DNA of 64,000 nucleotides, taken from positions 415,056 to 479,055 of the forward strand of contig NZ_RPOI01000016.1 in assembly GCF_003818115.1 (NCBI RefSeq), given 5' to 3'. The stretch is from Citrobacter youngae. GTDB lineage: Bacteria > Pseudomonadota > Gammaproteobacteria > Enterobacterales > Enterobacteriaceae. The stretch's first letter is position 1. Each line of letters starts with the position of its first letter. Below are positions 27,632 to 42,062 of the stretch, piece after piece. The position numbers and the translations under genes are program-made. The notes under the pieces were generated by a model, which did no database searches, had not been told where the DNA came from, and saw only the letters and a list, made by a program, of their open reading frames with translations.

Positions 27632-29166
27632 TAGCGGAGTCCTTGTCGAAAGCGGCCAATCCACGCGGCGAGAAAGGCTGCGAGTGCGAAAACGAGCAGT
27701 GGTAGAAGAAGCTGCCACAACGCTTGTGTTGCCAGAATCTCGCCGCTACCGCCGCTGCTTAATGCCACCGCTTCGGTGGTCAGCGTGGGATAGCGTCCGG
27801 CACCTAGCCACAGCGTCGGCATATACTGGGCGATACTGACCGAGAAGCCAACCGCGAAGGTAATCAATGCCGGGCGCACCAGCTGCGGGCATTTCACCAG
27901 CCAGAATATCCGCCCCCGCGACCAGCCCAGCGTTTGTGCAATCAAAATTAATCGCGGGTCAATGCGCTGCCAGGCCGGTTTAAGCACAAATAGCATCCAG
28001 GGCATCACCCACAGCAGGTGGCCCCAGATAATTGTCGTCATCAGTCCATCCTGTCCGGCATATAACGCCAGCAGATATTGTCCGGTTACCAGCGGTAGCG
28101 CAGGCAAAATGAGCGGTAGCCAGACCCAGCGGTGCCCGGTTTGTGGGCCCCATTCCAGCCAGACAAAAAGTATCAGTAGCGCTAACACGCTGGAAAGAAG
28201 CCCTAGCTGCAGGCTATTGCTGAGCGCCTCGTGGTTTAGTGAGGAATAGCTGGCGATAAGCGCCAGTACAAGCGCGCATACCACACCGCTGACGGGCAAG
28301 ATCTGTACCAGCGGGCGTGCGATTGTTATAGGTGAAAAATGCAGGCGTTCACCATTTACTGCCGGGATAGTACGTCGCCAGGCTCGCCACAACAGATAAC
28401 CCACCAGCGCGATAATGAGGAGCAACAGCACCAGCAACAGGCTGGCGAGTGCGCCTTTCGCCTGCTGTTCGACATCGCCCTGACTGAGCCATTGCCAGCT
28501 CAAAACTGCCAGTGTTGGCGGATTTCCGGGGCCGAGGACGATTGCCACATCCACAACGGAGAGTGACCAGGCAACAATCGCCAGCATAGCTTTACCTAAT
28601 GCCGGGCCGATAGCAGGCAGTACCAGCCAGTTCAGGCATTGCAGTCGGCTGTAACCCAGCGAATCCAGCACGATAACCTGCTGCGAAAGTTGTTTTTCAC
28701 TCAGTAGAGCCGAGAGGATCCATAACAAAAAAGCGCTCTCTTTCACCGCCAGTGTCACGCCAAGCCCAATGCCGTAACGGTCTGGCTGTGGGCTGAGGAA
28801 CGGTAGCCATTGCCAGATTTTACCGCCTTCGGCAAAAACCAACAGCACGCTGGTGGCGAAGGCAACATGCGGGACCGCCAGCAGCCACGGAAGACGGGTG
28901 CTTAGTCGCGCCCAGCCTGCGCCGGGCCATAAAGCGAGGATTGCCAGTAGCGCGATGATCAGTGCGCCGCCGGCAGCCAGTCCTGTGGAAACCAGCGTCG
29001 CCAGTAACGCCTGCGGAAGTTGAGGGTCGGCAAAGAGAGCCAGCCAATGGGTTAGGCTAAGGGCTGGCGCTATCAGAGAGAAAGCCGCTGGCGCCAGCGG
29101 CAGATAAACTGCCGCCATGATGGCCCAGAGTAGCAAAATTAATGCGTACCGTAGCGGCGTAGCCAT
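27631..29166 (-). CDS. ynjC: YnjC, ABC transporter permease (fused, two halves)
   Basis: A 511-residue inner-membrane protein with about 12 membrane segments made of two binding-protein-dependent permease modules, as in ThiP. Permease loops lie near DSLGYSRLQCLNWLVLP (about residue 180) and AQTLGWSRGRIFWLVKCP (about residue 420). It overlaps ynjB by 28 bases and ynjD by 1 base. It forms the channel of the YnjBCD transporter. Confidence 0.93.
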   Translation of the reverse strand: MATPLRYALILLLWAIMAAVYLPLAPAAFSLIAPALSLTHWLALFADPQLPQALLATLVSTGLAAGGALIIALLAILALWPGAGWARLSTRLPWLLAVPHVAFATSVLLVFAEGGKIWQWLPFLSPQPDRYGIGLGVTLAVKESAFLLWILSALLSEKQLSQQVIVLDSLGYSRLQCLNWLVLPAIGPALGKAMLAIVAWSLSVVDVAIVLGPGNPPTLAVLSWQWLSQGDVEQQAKGALASLLLVLLLLIIALVGYLLWRAWRRTIPAVNGERLHFSPITIARPLVQILPVSGVVCALVLALIASYSSLNHEALSNSLQLGLLSSVLALLILFVWLEWGPQTGHRWVWLPLILPALPLVTGQYLLALYAGQDGLMTTIIWGHLLWVMPWMLFVLKPAWQRIDPRLILIAQTLGWSRGRIFWLVKCPQLVRPALITFAVGFSVSIAQYMPTLWLGAGRYPTLTTEAVALSSGGSGEILATQALWQLLLPLLVFALAAFLAAWIGRFRQGLR

Positions 29167-30308
29167 TCTTGTTCCAGAGCGTTTACCCAGGCAGCATGCG
29201 GTTCTGGCAGCACGGCGGGGAGTCCTTGCGGGATCCGTGCCAGCAGCGCATCACGTTGTTCGACGGGTAATTTTTGTGGATCAAGCACCGAAGGATCTCC
29301 CCAGACGCTCGGGTCAGCTTTGCGCAGCTGCGCTTCAGGTGAGAGCAGAAAGTTTGCCACCACTTTCGCTCCGGCGCTGGCGCGCGCATTCGCCGGAATA
29401 GCGACAAAATGCACGTTGCCGAGCATGCCCTGTGAAAAACCAAAACTGTAGCTGCTTTTGGGTAATTCGCCGCTGGTCACTTTTTGCTGCGCGTGGGCAG
29501 GGTTAAAGGTCAAGGATAAACGCAGGGTTCCAGAATTGAGCAGCGCATCCATTCGCGCAGGTGTGGGCGGAAAGTCTTTGCCTTCGCGCCACAGTACAGG
29601 GTGCAGTGTATCAAGATAATGCCACAACGGCGCGGTAACGTCGGCGAATGTGGCTGTATCTGGCGCGAGTTTTAGCGCTTGTGGTTGCGTGGTGAGCGAA
29701 ATTAACAACTGCTCCAGAAACGCCGTACCGGTAAAGTCAGGCGGGCGCGGATAGGTCACCGTGCCGGGGTGCGCCTGCGCAAATTCAAGCAGTGCCTGCG
29801 GAGATTGCGGCGGCTGCGCGGTGAGATCGCGCCGGGCAATAAAGGTGAGTTGGGCACCGCCCCACGGGGATTCAGCCCCCTCCGTTGGCACGGAGAAATC
29901 CTCGCTCACCGGTTTTTGGGTATCAACATAGCGCCAGTTAGGCAACGTTTGCGCCCATTGGGTTTGCAGCAGCCCGGCTTCTTTCAGGGTGCGGAAATTT
30001 TCGCCGTTTACCCACAATAAATCGACAGAGCCGCCTGTTTTTCGCCCAGATGCCGCTTCTGTCTGGATGCGTTTTACCGCGTCGGCGGCATCTGCGAGAC
30101 GTACGATTTTCAGGTTAATGGCGTAGTGCGTTTTCATCTCACCGCTAACCCAGTCGAGATACTGGTTAACTGCATTGTCGCCACCCCAGGCGTTGAACCA
30201 CACCGTCTGACCGCGGGCATCGTTTTTGATTTGTTGCCAGCCGTCGTTCTGGGCAAACGTCGCCAGCGGACAGAGCATTAAACTCAGGCACAATAAGCAG
30301 TAACGCAT
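29139..30308 (-). CDS. ynjB: YnjB, ABC transporter substrate-binding protein
   Basis: This 389-residue periplasmic binding protein starts at MRYCLLCLSLMLCPLATFA, a clear 19-residue signal peptide. A longer frame upstream would bury that signal, so the inner ATG is chosen. The mature part resembles iron/thiamine type-1 binding proteins (VWFNAWGGDNAVNQY). It is first in the ynjBCD transporter set and begins 31 bases after ydjZ ends, so it may share the ydjX-ydjZ transcript. Confidence 0.93.
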   Translation of the reverse strand: MRYCLLCLSLMLCPLATFAQNDGWQQIKNDARGQTVWFNAWGGDNAVNQYLDWVSGEMKTHYAINLKIVRLADAADAVKRIQTEAASGRKTGGSVDLLWVNGENFRTLKEAGLLQTQWAQTLPNWRYVDTQKPVSEDFSVPTEGAESPWGGAQLTFIARRDLTAQPPQSPQALLEFAQAHPGTVTYPRPPDFTGTAFLEQLLISLTTQPQALKLAPDTATFADVTAPLWHYLDTLHPVLWREGKDFPPTPARMDALLNSGTLRLSLTFNPAHAQQKVTSGELPKSSYSFGFSQGMLGNVHFVAIPANARASAGAKVVANFLLSPEAQLRKADPSVWGDPSVLDPQKLPVEQRDALLARIPQGLPAVLPEPHAAWVNALEQEWLRRYGTH

Positions 30309-30339
30309 AGTATCTCCATGGCTAAAAATGGGGGAAGTC

Positions 30340-31050
30340 TCAGGTTTTTTTTCGTTGATGTTCAAGATAAAGGCTTCTCGCCACTGAAATTATTACGCTC
30401 AGAGCGAACAGGATGAACAGGCCGGTTACAAACCAAAATGTACCGCCGGTTAACAGGCTACCCGCCCATGAATAGACGATAGTAGCGGGTAACTGTCCGA
30501 TGCCGGTGGCGATGAAAAAATGGCGAAACCGAATCGAGGTCAGGCCTGCCGCGTAGCTTACCGGATCGAACGGTACAAAAGGTAACAGGCGACAGACCAG
30601 AATGGTGTGCTTGCCATAGCGCTCGAAAAAAGCGTCCATATTGTTCAGCACCGTTTTTCCGGTCAGCTTTTCTACCGCACCGCGACCTAAAATACGGGCA
30701 ATAAAAAAGCACAGCGCCGCACCTACCATCGCACTGCTCCAGGACAGTATGCCGCCCCAAAATGCGCCAAACAGCGAGGCGTTGGCAAAGGTGATCACAA
30801 AAGCGGGAAGCGGGGCGACGATGGCCTGCAAGATCATCAGGAAGAATGAAACGACCGCCGCCTGAGTTCCGTAAGAACGAATAAAATTCTCAATTGCATG
30901 CTGATCGAGCGTGGCAAATGCCGCCAGGCTGGCGTGGAGAAAATCGCTCACGCCAGGTATCCACGCCCACGCCATCAGCGCGAGCAGCAGCAGAGCAATC
31001 AAACTCGCCCGGTAATAGCGAACCAGCCGAGCTTTGTTTCGTTTTATCAT
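30340..31050 (-). CDS. ydjZ: YdjZ, TVP38/TMEM64 (DedA-like) membrane protein
   Basis: A 236-residue inner-membrane protein of the SNARE-associated/TVP38 family, with about five to six hydrophobic segments and the family motif FVPFDPVSYAAGLTSI (about residues 158-173). It starts inside the end of ydjX (4-base overlap, ATGA type). It may act in lipid or small-molecule movement; there is no proven role. K-12 has the ferredoxin-like ydjY between ydjX and ydjZ; here they abut. Confidence 0.92.
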   Translation of the reverse strand: MIKRNKARLVRYYRASLIALLLLALMAWAWIPGVSDFLHASLAAFATLDQHAIENFIRSYGTQAAVVSFFLMILQAIVAPLPAFVITFANASLFGAFWGGILSWSSAMVGAALCFFIARILGRGAVEKLTGKTVLNNMDAFFERYGKHTILVCRLLPFVPFDPVSYAAGLTSIRFRHFFIATGIGQLPATIVYSWAGSLLTGGTFWFVTGLFILFALSVIISVARSLYLEHQRKKT

Positions 31051-31712
31051 TTATCCGTACACTCATGATTTGCTGACGGATCGATATGCTTATACCGGGC
31101 CCAGGCTTTGGCTGCCTGAACGAGGGCGAATAACGCCAGCCCCGCCACGCTGAGCTTACCGATAAATACCAGGGTAATGCCTTCACTGGCCAGTTCGTGT
31201 GACATCAGCGTATAGATAAAAATACCTGGTAACGTGGTGATAGCTGAAATCAGAGTAAATGACCAGAACGGAATGGCCGTCAGCCCATAGGCATAGTTTT
31301 GAATATTATAAGGAAACAGTGGAACGAGGCGGGTCAGGATCAGAAAGTCGATACCGCTATGGGCAATCCCTTTTTCGATCGCCTGAAACGTCGCCGTATG
31401 CCCGACATGTTTCAGTAATAGTTCCCGCCCAAGCCAGCGTGCCAGTAAAAATGACAATGCCGAGGCAACAGTTGCTGCCAGTAAAGAGATGAGCGTGCCA
31501 ACCAGTGGGCCGAAAAGGATACCGCCGACAATCACCAGTATGCTGCCGGGTATCAGGCACAGCGCAGCAACAATAAACAGCAGAATATAAAGTGCGTAGC
31601 CGAACAGCCCGCTTTGGTGGATGACATCTTGCAAATGATGGAGATTGGTTATCAGGTCAGACAGACCAAAATAGTGGAAAACCCCAGCCAGGGCGCAGAA
31701 CAGCACTGCCAC
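31047..31712 (-). CDS. ydjX: YdjX, TVP38/TMEM64 (DedA-like) membrane protein, 5' end uncertain
   Basis: A 221-residue membrane protein of the same family as YdjZ, with motif LVPLFPYNIQNYAYG in the middle. The only conventional start in frame is the GTG at 31712, which has no ribosome site. Homology to E. coli YdjX continues upstream of it (K-A-E-Y-R-L-L-I in frame). A good AGGAG-ATG lies at 31755, one base out of frame, and opens MKKKFA then stop. A one-base insertion or sequencing error near the start would explain this. Confidence 0.75.
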   Translation of the reverse strand: MAVLFCALAGVFHYFGLSDLITNLHHLQDVIHQSGLFGYALYILLFIVAALCLIPGSILVIVGGILFGPLVGTLISLLAATVASALSFLLARWLGRELLLKHVGHTATFQAIEKGIAHSGIDFLILTRLVPLFPYNIQNYAYGLTAIPFWSFTLISAITTLPGIFIYTLMSHELASEGITLVFIGKLSVAGLALFALVQAAKAWARYKHIDPSANHECTDK

Positions 31713-31926
31713 AATCAGCAGTCGGTATTCTGCCTTATGCGAACTTCTTTTTCATGGGGGGTCTCCTGTAAATCCGTGGGCAATGATGCGTTTTCACCAG
31801 CGAAAAGTGCGCGCGAAGATATAGTAAAATCCCGCTCGCAACAATGTATTACCGCCGCTTTTTTGATTTTGCACAGAATATACTGACTCTCCAGGCGAGG
31901 CCCGGAGAGCGAAAAAATGCAGATAA

Positions 31927-32733
31927 TTAGACGCGGAATTTTGCCCACACTGGCGCGTGGTCGGACGGTTTTTCCATGCTGCGAATTTCATAGTCGATGC
32001 CGGTTTCTTCGCAGCGTTCCGCCAATGGGTTGCTCGCCAGCAGCAGATCGATACGCAGGCCACGGTTATCGTCAAAACCTTTTGAGCGGTAATCAAACCA
32101 CGAGAACTGGTCGTTTTTATCAGGATGCGCGTGACGATAGGTGTCCACCAGCCCCCAACCTAACAGACGTTCCATCCACTCACGTTCTTCTGGCAGGAAG
32201 GAACATTTCCCGGTACGCAGCCAGCGTTTACGGTTCTCTTCGCCAATGCCGATATCGAGATCGGTTGGGCTAATATTCATATCGCCCATGATCAATACCG
32301 GATTGTCGCGCTTCAGCTCTGTCTCAAGATAGTTTTGCAGGTTCTGATAAAACGCGGCTTTGGCCGGGAATTTAGTTTCATGGTCACGACTTTCGCCCTG
32401 CGGGAAATAGCCGTTGATGACGGTGATGTTGCCAAGCGGAGACGGGATCTCCGCCATAATGATACGGCGTTGCGCCTCTTCGTCATCATTTGGGAAACCA
32501 CGGCGCACTGCAATCGGCGTCTCTTTGGTCAACAGCGCCACACCATAATGGCCTTTCTGACCGTGATAGAAAACGTTGTAACCCAGTTTTGCTACCTCTT
32601 CGAGAGGGAACATATCGTCGTGAACTTTTGTCTCCTGTAAGCCAATCACATCCGGTTGGTGTTTTTCGACAATGGCTGCCAGTTGATGAGGACGGGCACG
32701 CAGGCCGTTGATATTAAAAGAGACAAATTTCAT
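31927..32733 (-). CDS. xthA: Exonuclease III
   Basis: This 268-residue AP endonuclease and 3'-5' exonuclease for base excision repair starts at [15 protein letters not shown] and equals E. coli in length. Metal and catalytic residues are in LQETKVHD (about residue 34), MGDMNISP (Asp151/Asn153 region) and KPSDHAPV (Asp258-His259). It is divergent from the ast operon, with 444 bases between. Confidence 0.98.
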   Translation of the reverse strand: MKFVSFNINGLRARPHQLAAIVEKHQPDVIGLQETKVHDDMFPLEEVAKLGYNVFYHGQKGHYGVALLTKETPIAVRRGFPNDDEEAQRRIIMAEIPSPLGNITVINGYFPQGESRDHETKFPAKAAFYQNLQNYLETELKRDNPVLIMGDMNISPTDLDIGIGEENRKRWLRTGKCSFLPEEREWMERLLGWGLVDTYRHAHPDKNDQFSWFDYRSKGFDDNRGLRIDLLLASNPLAERCEETGIDYEIRSMEKPSDHAPVWAKFRV

Positions 32734-32995
32734 AGTCGCTGCCACTTTGTAAGATGAATAGTGCAAGGATGGTAGCAGAATTTCCACGAACTGACTGCTT
32801 CTTGTCACCTGATTCCAACAATGATTGCTAATGGTGTTAACGATGGCGCAAAAACTGCACCGTTTTGGCGCGAAGCGCGTCGCTATGGGGCAATAATTTC
32901 CGATAAATTTCGTATACGATCACAATTCCAGAATTATATTTGGTGACTGAATAAAATTTCGGTTTTTCCTCTAATTAGTCCTCTGTTACGCAAAC

Positions 32996-33027
32996 ATATT
33001 CACTTTATATGCACATATAGTGAATAT
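32996..33027. promoter_or_regulatory. Perfect palindrome upstream of astC (candidate ArgR/NtrC region)
   Basis: ATATTCACT and AGTGAATAT are exact inverse repeats separated by 14 bases, centred about 106 bases upstream of the predicted astC transcription start. E. coli astC is known to use ArgR and NtrC, and the AT-rich ATTCA/TGAAT arms resemble ArgR half-boxes. The central TATGCACATA is self-complementary at its core (TGCA). Which protein binds is inferred. The xthA-proximal half of the 444-base gap shows nothing I can name. Confidence 0.5.
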
Positions 33028-33089
33028 TGCCGTGTTGTAACTTGTTGATATCCCGTTCTCTGACCCCGTTTATGCACTTTTTTCGCTGG

Positions 33090-33106
33090 CTGGCACGAAC
33101 CCTGCA
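33090..33106 (+). promoter_or_regulatory. Sigma-54 promoter of the ast operon
   Basis: CTGGCACGAACCCTGCA matches the -24/-12 consensus (TGGCAC-N5-TTGCA): GG at 33092-33093 and GC at 33104-33105 are 10 bases apart. Transcription should start near 33117, giving a leader of about 60 bases. This agrees with the known NtrC and sigma-54 control of E. coli astC. Confidence 0.8.
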
Positions 33107-33141
33107 ATCTACATTTACACCGCAAACACTATATTTATTAA

Positions 33142-38236
<5,095 letters not shown>

Positions 38237-38244
<8 letters not shown>

Positions 38245-39202
38245 TTTCCTTGCGCTGACGCTTGCGGGGGGGGCGCCAGATGCCACCCGGGGGAAAGCTC
38301 ACGGTTTTGACTGGCAATGGATCGGGCATGGCATGCTGGAGCTGACGCCGGTTGTTCCGGTTGAGCGTTCGCTGGTTTTGTCTGCGGGCATTCATGGTAA
38401 TGAAACCGCACCAGTAGAAATACTGGATACATTGTTGGCCGGGTTGTTTAGCGGCAAGCTGCCGCTGACATGGCGGCTATTGCTGATCCTGGGCAATCCG
38501 CAGGCGTTAGCTGCGGGCAAACGCTACTGTCATAGCGATCTGAACCGTATGTTTGGCGGCCGCTGGCAGATTTTTACCGCGAGTGAAGAAACGCGCCGAG
38601 CCCATGAACTTGAGCTGTGTCTGGACGATTTTTACGCGCGGGCGCAAGAGTCAGTACGCTGGCATCTGGATCTGCATACCGCGATTCGCGGCTCACAGCA
38701 TCTGCGTTTTGGCGTGCTGCCACAACGTAATGTTGCCTGGGACGAAGATTTTCTGGGATGGCTGGGAGATGCAGGACTTGAGGCGCTGGTGTTCCATCAG
38801 ACGCCTGGCGGTACGTTCACCCATTTTAGCGCTGAACATTTTGGCGCGCTGGCCTGTACGCTGGAACTGGGTAAAGCGCTGCCGTTTGGACAAAACGATC
38901 TGTCCCAGTTTGCGCAGACGGCGGATGCGCTGGCGAAACTGCTGCAAGGCGAGCGAATCCCTACGGGAGAAACATCTCCGCTGCGCTATCGCGTGGTGGC
39001 GCAAATTACACGACGCAGCGACGATTTTATTCTCCATATGGATAACCAGACGCTCAACTTTACCCCCTTTAAAGAGGGGACCTTGCTGGCGCAGGATGGT
39101 GATGAACGTTTTATCGTCACCCATAACGTTGAATATGTTCTCTTTCCTAATCCAAATGTGGCCTGTGGTTTACGCGCGGGACTGATGCTGGAAAGGTTGT
39201 AA
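38237..39202 (+). CDS. astE: Succinylglutamate desuccinylase
   Basis: The last AST enzyme, 321 residues, releases glutamate and succinate. The zinc site of the carboxypeptidase-like fold is visible: HGNETAP (His and Glu about residues 53-56) and DLHTAIRG (His about residue 146). The proposed base Glu is in [12 protein letters not shown] (about residue 214). A run of eight G bases at 38266-38273 lies in codons 10-13 (A-G-G-A), which could slip. Confidence 0.96.
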
Positions 39203-39213
39203 AAGATATATCC

Positions 39214-39243
39214 GCCCTCGGGTTAATCTCTGAGGGCTTATTA
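39214..39243 (+). terminator. Probable terminator of the ast operon
   Basis: A GCCCTC/GAGGGC stem with a 12-base loop is followed by TTATTATT, 11 bases after the astE stop. The rest of the 348-base gap (39203-39550) is AT-rich and must hold the spy promoter. GTAAA words on both strands (39414-39418, 39430-39434 and 39465-39469) hint at CpxR sites, but none has standard spacing. Confidence 0.55.
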
Positions 39244-39550
39244 TTGCGTGCTGTTTGTATTTATTACGGATTATTCCTGGTAAGCTGCTTTCTTAATAAC
39301 CAGGTTTCAGGTATAGTTCTTCATAATTCTTTCAAAATCATCGTGTTGTGATTTTTTATTTCAACTCTGCGCAATTTATTCTTTTTTTCTTCATAATTGA
39401 TGAAAGTTTGTTTTTTACACTTTCATTGTTTTACCGTTGCTCTGATTAATTGACGCTTAAGTCGGTAAAGTTAATCCCGTCAACACGACATCACATTGCA
39501 TAAGCTTCGCATGAATGTCGTAAGAATAACTGAAAGGAAGGATAGAAATT

Positions 39551-40036
39551 ATGCGTAAATTGACTGCTCTGTTTGTTGCCTCTACCCTGGCGCTGGGCGC
39601 TGCAAACCTGGCTCATGCCGCTGACGCTACCACAGCAGCTCCGGCAGATGCCAAACCGATGATGCACCACAACGGTAAATTCGCCCCGCATCACGACATG
39701 ATGTTTAAAGACCTGAACCTGACCGATGCACAGAAACAGCAGATCCGCGACATCATGAAAGGTCAGCGCGATCAGATGAAACGTCCTCCGCTGGAAGAAC
39801 GCCGTGCAATGCACGATATCATCGCCAGCGATAGCTTCGATAAAGCGAAAGCTGAAGCGCAGATTGCGAAGATGGAAGAGCAGCGCAAAGCTAACATGCT
39901 GGCGCATATGGAAACGCAGAACAAAATTTACAACATTCTGACCCCGGAACAGAAAAAACAGTTTAATGCCAATTTTGAGAAGCGTCTGACAGAACGAGCA
40001 GCGCAGAAAGGTAAAATGCCACAAGCTGCCGAATAA
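39551..40036 (+). CDS. spy: Spy, periplasmic ATP-independent chaperone
   Basis: This 161-residue protein has a 23-residue signal peptide (ending NLAHA|AD) and a helical, basic, cradle-like mature chain. Two LTxxQ motifs of the CpxP/Spy family are present: LTDAQKQQIRD (about residue 57) and LTPEQKKQF (about residue 135). It suppresses aggregation of periplasmic proteins and is induced in E. coli by Cpx and Bae envelope stress. The ribosome site is GAAAGGAAGGA. Confidence 0.97.
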   Translation: MRKLTALFVASTLALGAANLAHAADATTAAPADAKPMMHHNGKFAPHHDMMFKDLNLTDAQKQQIRDIMKGQRDQMKRPPLEERRAMHDIIASDSFDKAKAEAQIAKMEEQRKANMLAHMETQNKIYNILTPEQKKQFNANFEKRLTERAAQKGKMPQAAE

Positions 40037-40112
40037 TCGGTAGGCGTCTATACTCAATCATTCACGCTGTGTCGGAGCAGATTGCCCCGGACAGCGTGAA
40101 AAAAAACTCAAG

Positions 40113-40168
40113 ACCGCCGGCCTTGTCCACAACACGTTTAACGATGTGGGCAGGATCGGCGGTTTTTT
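40113..40168 (+). terminator. Rho-independent terminator downstream of spy
   Basis: A long stem pairs ACCGCCG with CGGCGGT, with an inner TTGTCCAC/GTGGGCAG part, and six T's follow. It lies 77 bases after the spy stop. Confidence 0.75.
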
Positions 40169-40388
40169 CTTTCCTACCTATTGCACAGCGCTTGGGACAG
40201 GTTATGCTCCTGAGGCCCGCGAAAATGCTACCTGGATCAGCGCGTTAAACTTTTTTGCAAAACGCCATGGTCATCGCTAAGGCAAATCAACTCTGCTGCC
40301 GATAACAACGAGCAGGGTGAATGATAACAATGATGATTTGGCTGCCTGATGACGGCATGTCGGCGCACAGTGCCTTTCTGGAGGGATG

Positions 40389-40964
40389 ATGGAGTACTTT
40401 GATATCCGCAAAATGCCGGTTAATCTCTGGCGTAATGGTGCGGGAGAAACGCGTGAAATATGTTGTTTTCCGCCAGCAACGCGCGACTTTCACTGGCGGG
40501 CGAGTATTGCCTCCATTGCTGCGAACGGCGAATTTTCACTCTTTCCCGGAGTTGAGCGCGTTATTACACTGCTCGAAGGGGGAGAAGTCACATTGGAAGG
40601 TGCTAACACGTTACCGCATACGCTAAAACAGCATCAGCCTTTTACGTTCGCCGGTGACCGCGTGGTAAAAGCGAAGCTGACGGAAGGGCAGATGTCGATG
40701 GATTTCAATATCATGACCCGACGGGATGTCTGCCAGGCGAAAGTCAGAGTTGCCGACCGCACGTTTACAACTTTTGGTTCGCGCGGCGGCGTGGTATTTG
40801 TTATCAGCGGTGCCTGGCAACTGGGCGATAAGCTACTGACCGCCGATCAGGGTGCAAGCTGGCACGACGGTAAACACACCTTACGACTGCTGGAGCGCGA
40901 GGGAAAACTGCTGTTCAGCGAGATTAACTGGAAGCCAGGTTTTTCGCCTGATTCGGTGCAATGA
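40389..40964 (+). CDS. ves: Ves, HutD/Ves-family cupin protein
   Basis: A 191-residue cupin-type protein that matches E. coli Ves, named for cold- or stress-linked expression. The biochemical role is not established. I start at MEYFDIRK; an ATG one codon upstream is equally close to GAGGG. Conserved blocks are [19 protein letters not shown] (about residues 36-54) and [10 protein letters not shown]. In K-12 cho follows ves; here nadE follows directly. Confidence 0.9.
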   Translation: MEYFDIRKMPVNLWRNGAGETREICCFPPATRDFHWRASIASIAANGEFSLFPGVERVITLLEGGEVTLEGANTLPHTLKQHQPFTFAGDRVVKAKLTEGQMSMDFNIMTRRDVCQAKVRVADRTFTTFGSRGGVVFVISGAWQLGDKLLTADQGASWHDGKHTLRLLEREGKLLFSEINWKPGFSPDSVQ

Positions 40965-40974
40965 CGTCGCTTGG

Positions 40975-41004
40975 GCCGGATAAACCATTTTGTGGTTATC
41001 CGGC
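40975..41004. terminator. Bidirectional hairpin between ves and nadE
   Basis: GCCGGATAA and TTATCCGGC arms with CCA/TGG extending the stem lie between convergent ves and nadE. The arms are REP-like. Confidence 0.6.
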
Positions 41005-41021
41005 ACGGGTAAATCAGCGAA

Positions 41022-41852
41022 TTACGATTTTTTCCAGAAGTCGTCAAACACCGTAATCGGTGGGCGACGTTTGTGTTCTGTTTTCACGTACCAGCCTTCA
41101 ATTTTCTTCGCAACGTCGGCATTCAACGTTTTTCCTTCCAGATAATCGTCAATGTTGTCGTAGGTAACGCCTAATGCGGCTTCATCTGGCAGAGAGGGAC
41201 GATCGTCTTCGAGGTCGGCGGTTGGCGCTTTCTTGTATAAATGCTCAGGGCAACCCAATGCCGCAAGAAGCTGCTTACCCTGACGCTTGTTGAGGCGGAA
41301 TATTGGGTTAATGTCAGTGCCGCCATCGCCATATTTGGTAAAGAATCCGGTAATGGCCTCTGCGGCGTGATCGGTACCCACGACAACACCGCTGGTCATT
41401 CCGGCGATACTGTATTGTGCCTTCATACGCTCGCGGGCTTTTTCATTGCCGCGCACAAAATCACTCAGTTCAATACCTGCTTCGCGCAATGCCTGCTCGC
41501 TGGCCAATACCGCGCCTTTGATGTTGACGGTGAGTACACGGTCAGGTTGTATAAACGCTATCGCGTCCTGACAGTCCTGTTCATCGGCCTGCACACCATA
41601 AGGCAGTCGCACGGCAATAAACTGCAAAGCATCGTTACCCGTTTCTTCACGTAACTCGGAAATCGCCATTTGGCATAACTTTCCGGCCAGGGTTGAGTCC
41701 TGTCCGCCGCTAATCCCTAACACCAGCGATTTAAGGAAAGGGTAGGTTTTGAGGTACGATTTCAGAAAATCCACGCTGCGGCGAATTTCCTCTTCTGCAT
41801 TAATATGTGGTTTGGCACCAAGTGCCCGGATTATCTCTTGCTGCAGAGTCAT
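41022..41852 (-). CDS. nadE: NH3-dependent NAD synthetase
   Basis: A 276-residue enzyme that makes NAD from deamido-NAD, ATP and ammonia. The PP-loop ATP-binding motif is [14 protein letters not shown] (about residues 44-57). Further family blocks are [17 protein letters not shown] and GTDHAAEA. There is no glutaminase domain, so it uses free ammonia. The length fits E. coli. It is divergent from osmE. Confidence 0.97.
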   Translation of the reverse strand: MTLQQEIIRALGAKPHINAEEEIRRSVDFLKSYLKTYPFLKSLVLGISGGQDSTLAGKLCQMAISELREETGNDALQFIAVRLPYGVQADEQDCQDAIAFIQPDRVLTVNIKGAVLASEQALREAGIELSDFVRGNEKARERMKAQYSIAGMTSGVVVGTDHAAEAITGFFTKYGDGGTDINPIFRLNKRQGKQLLAALGCPEHLYKKAPTADLEDDRPSLPDEAALGVTYDNIDDYLEGKTLNADVAKKIEGWYVKTEHKRRPPITVFDDFWKKS

Positions 41853-42062
41853 TTAACCCCCTATGGAAAATAAAATGATCAAAAATAACGATGTGTTAAA
41901 GCTAACGCGTTGACGTCCAAACGACAAGGGATGCAGCCGGATATAACATCATTTTGTTTTGATAGAATTTTCTGAAATGACCCGAGTATCAACTGACAGC
42001 TTGAAAAATGCGTTGTTGTGCTCCAGGCTTATATAACACGCTGAAAAACAAGAGGACGGAAT

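Noticed and set aside
29139..30365. Longer ynjB starting at an ATG near 30365
   Set aside because: It would place 19 polar residues in front of a clean signal peptide and overlap ydjZ; the inner ATG fits the family.
39414..39469. CpxR boxes upstream of spy
   Set aside because: GTAAA words occur on both strands, but no pair has the usual spacing; not strong enough to list as a site.
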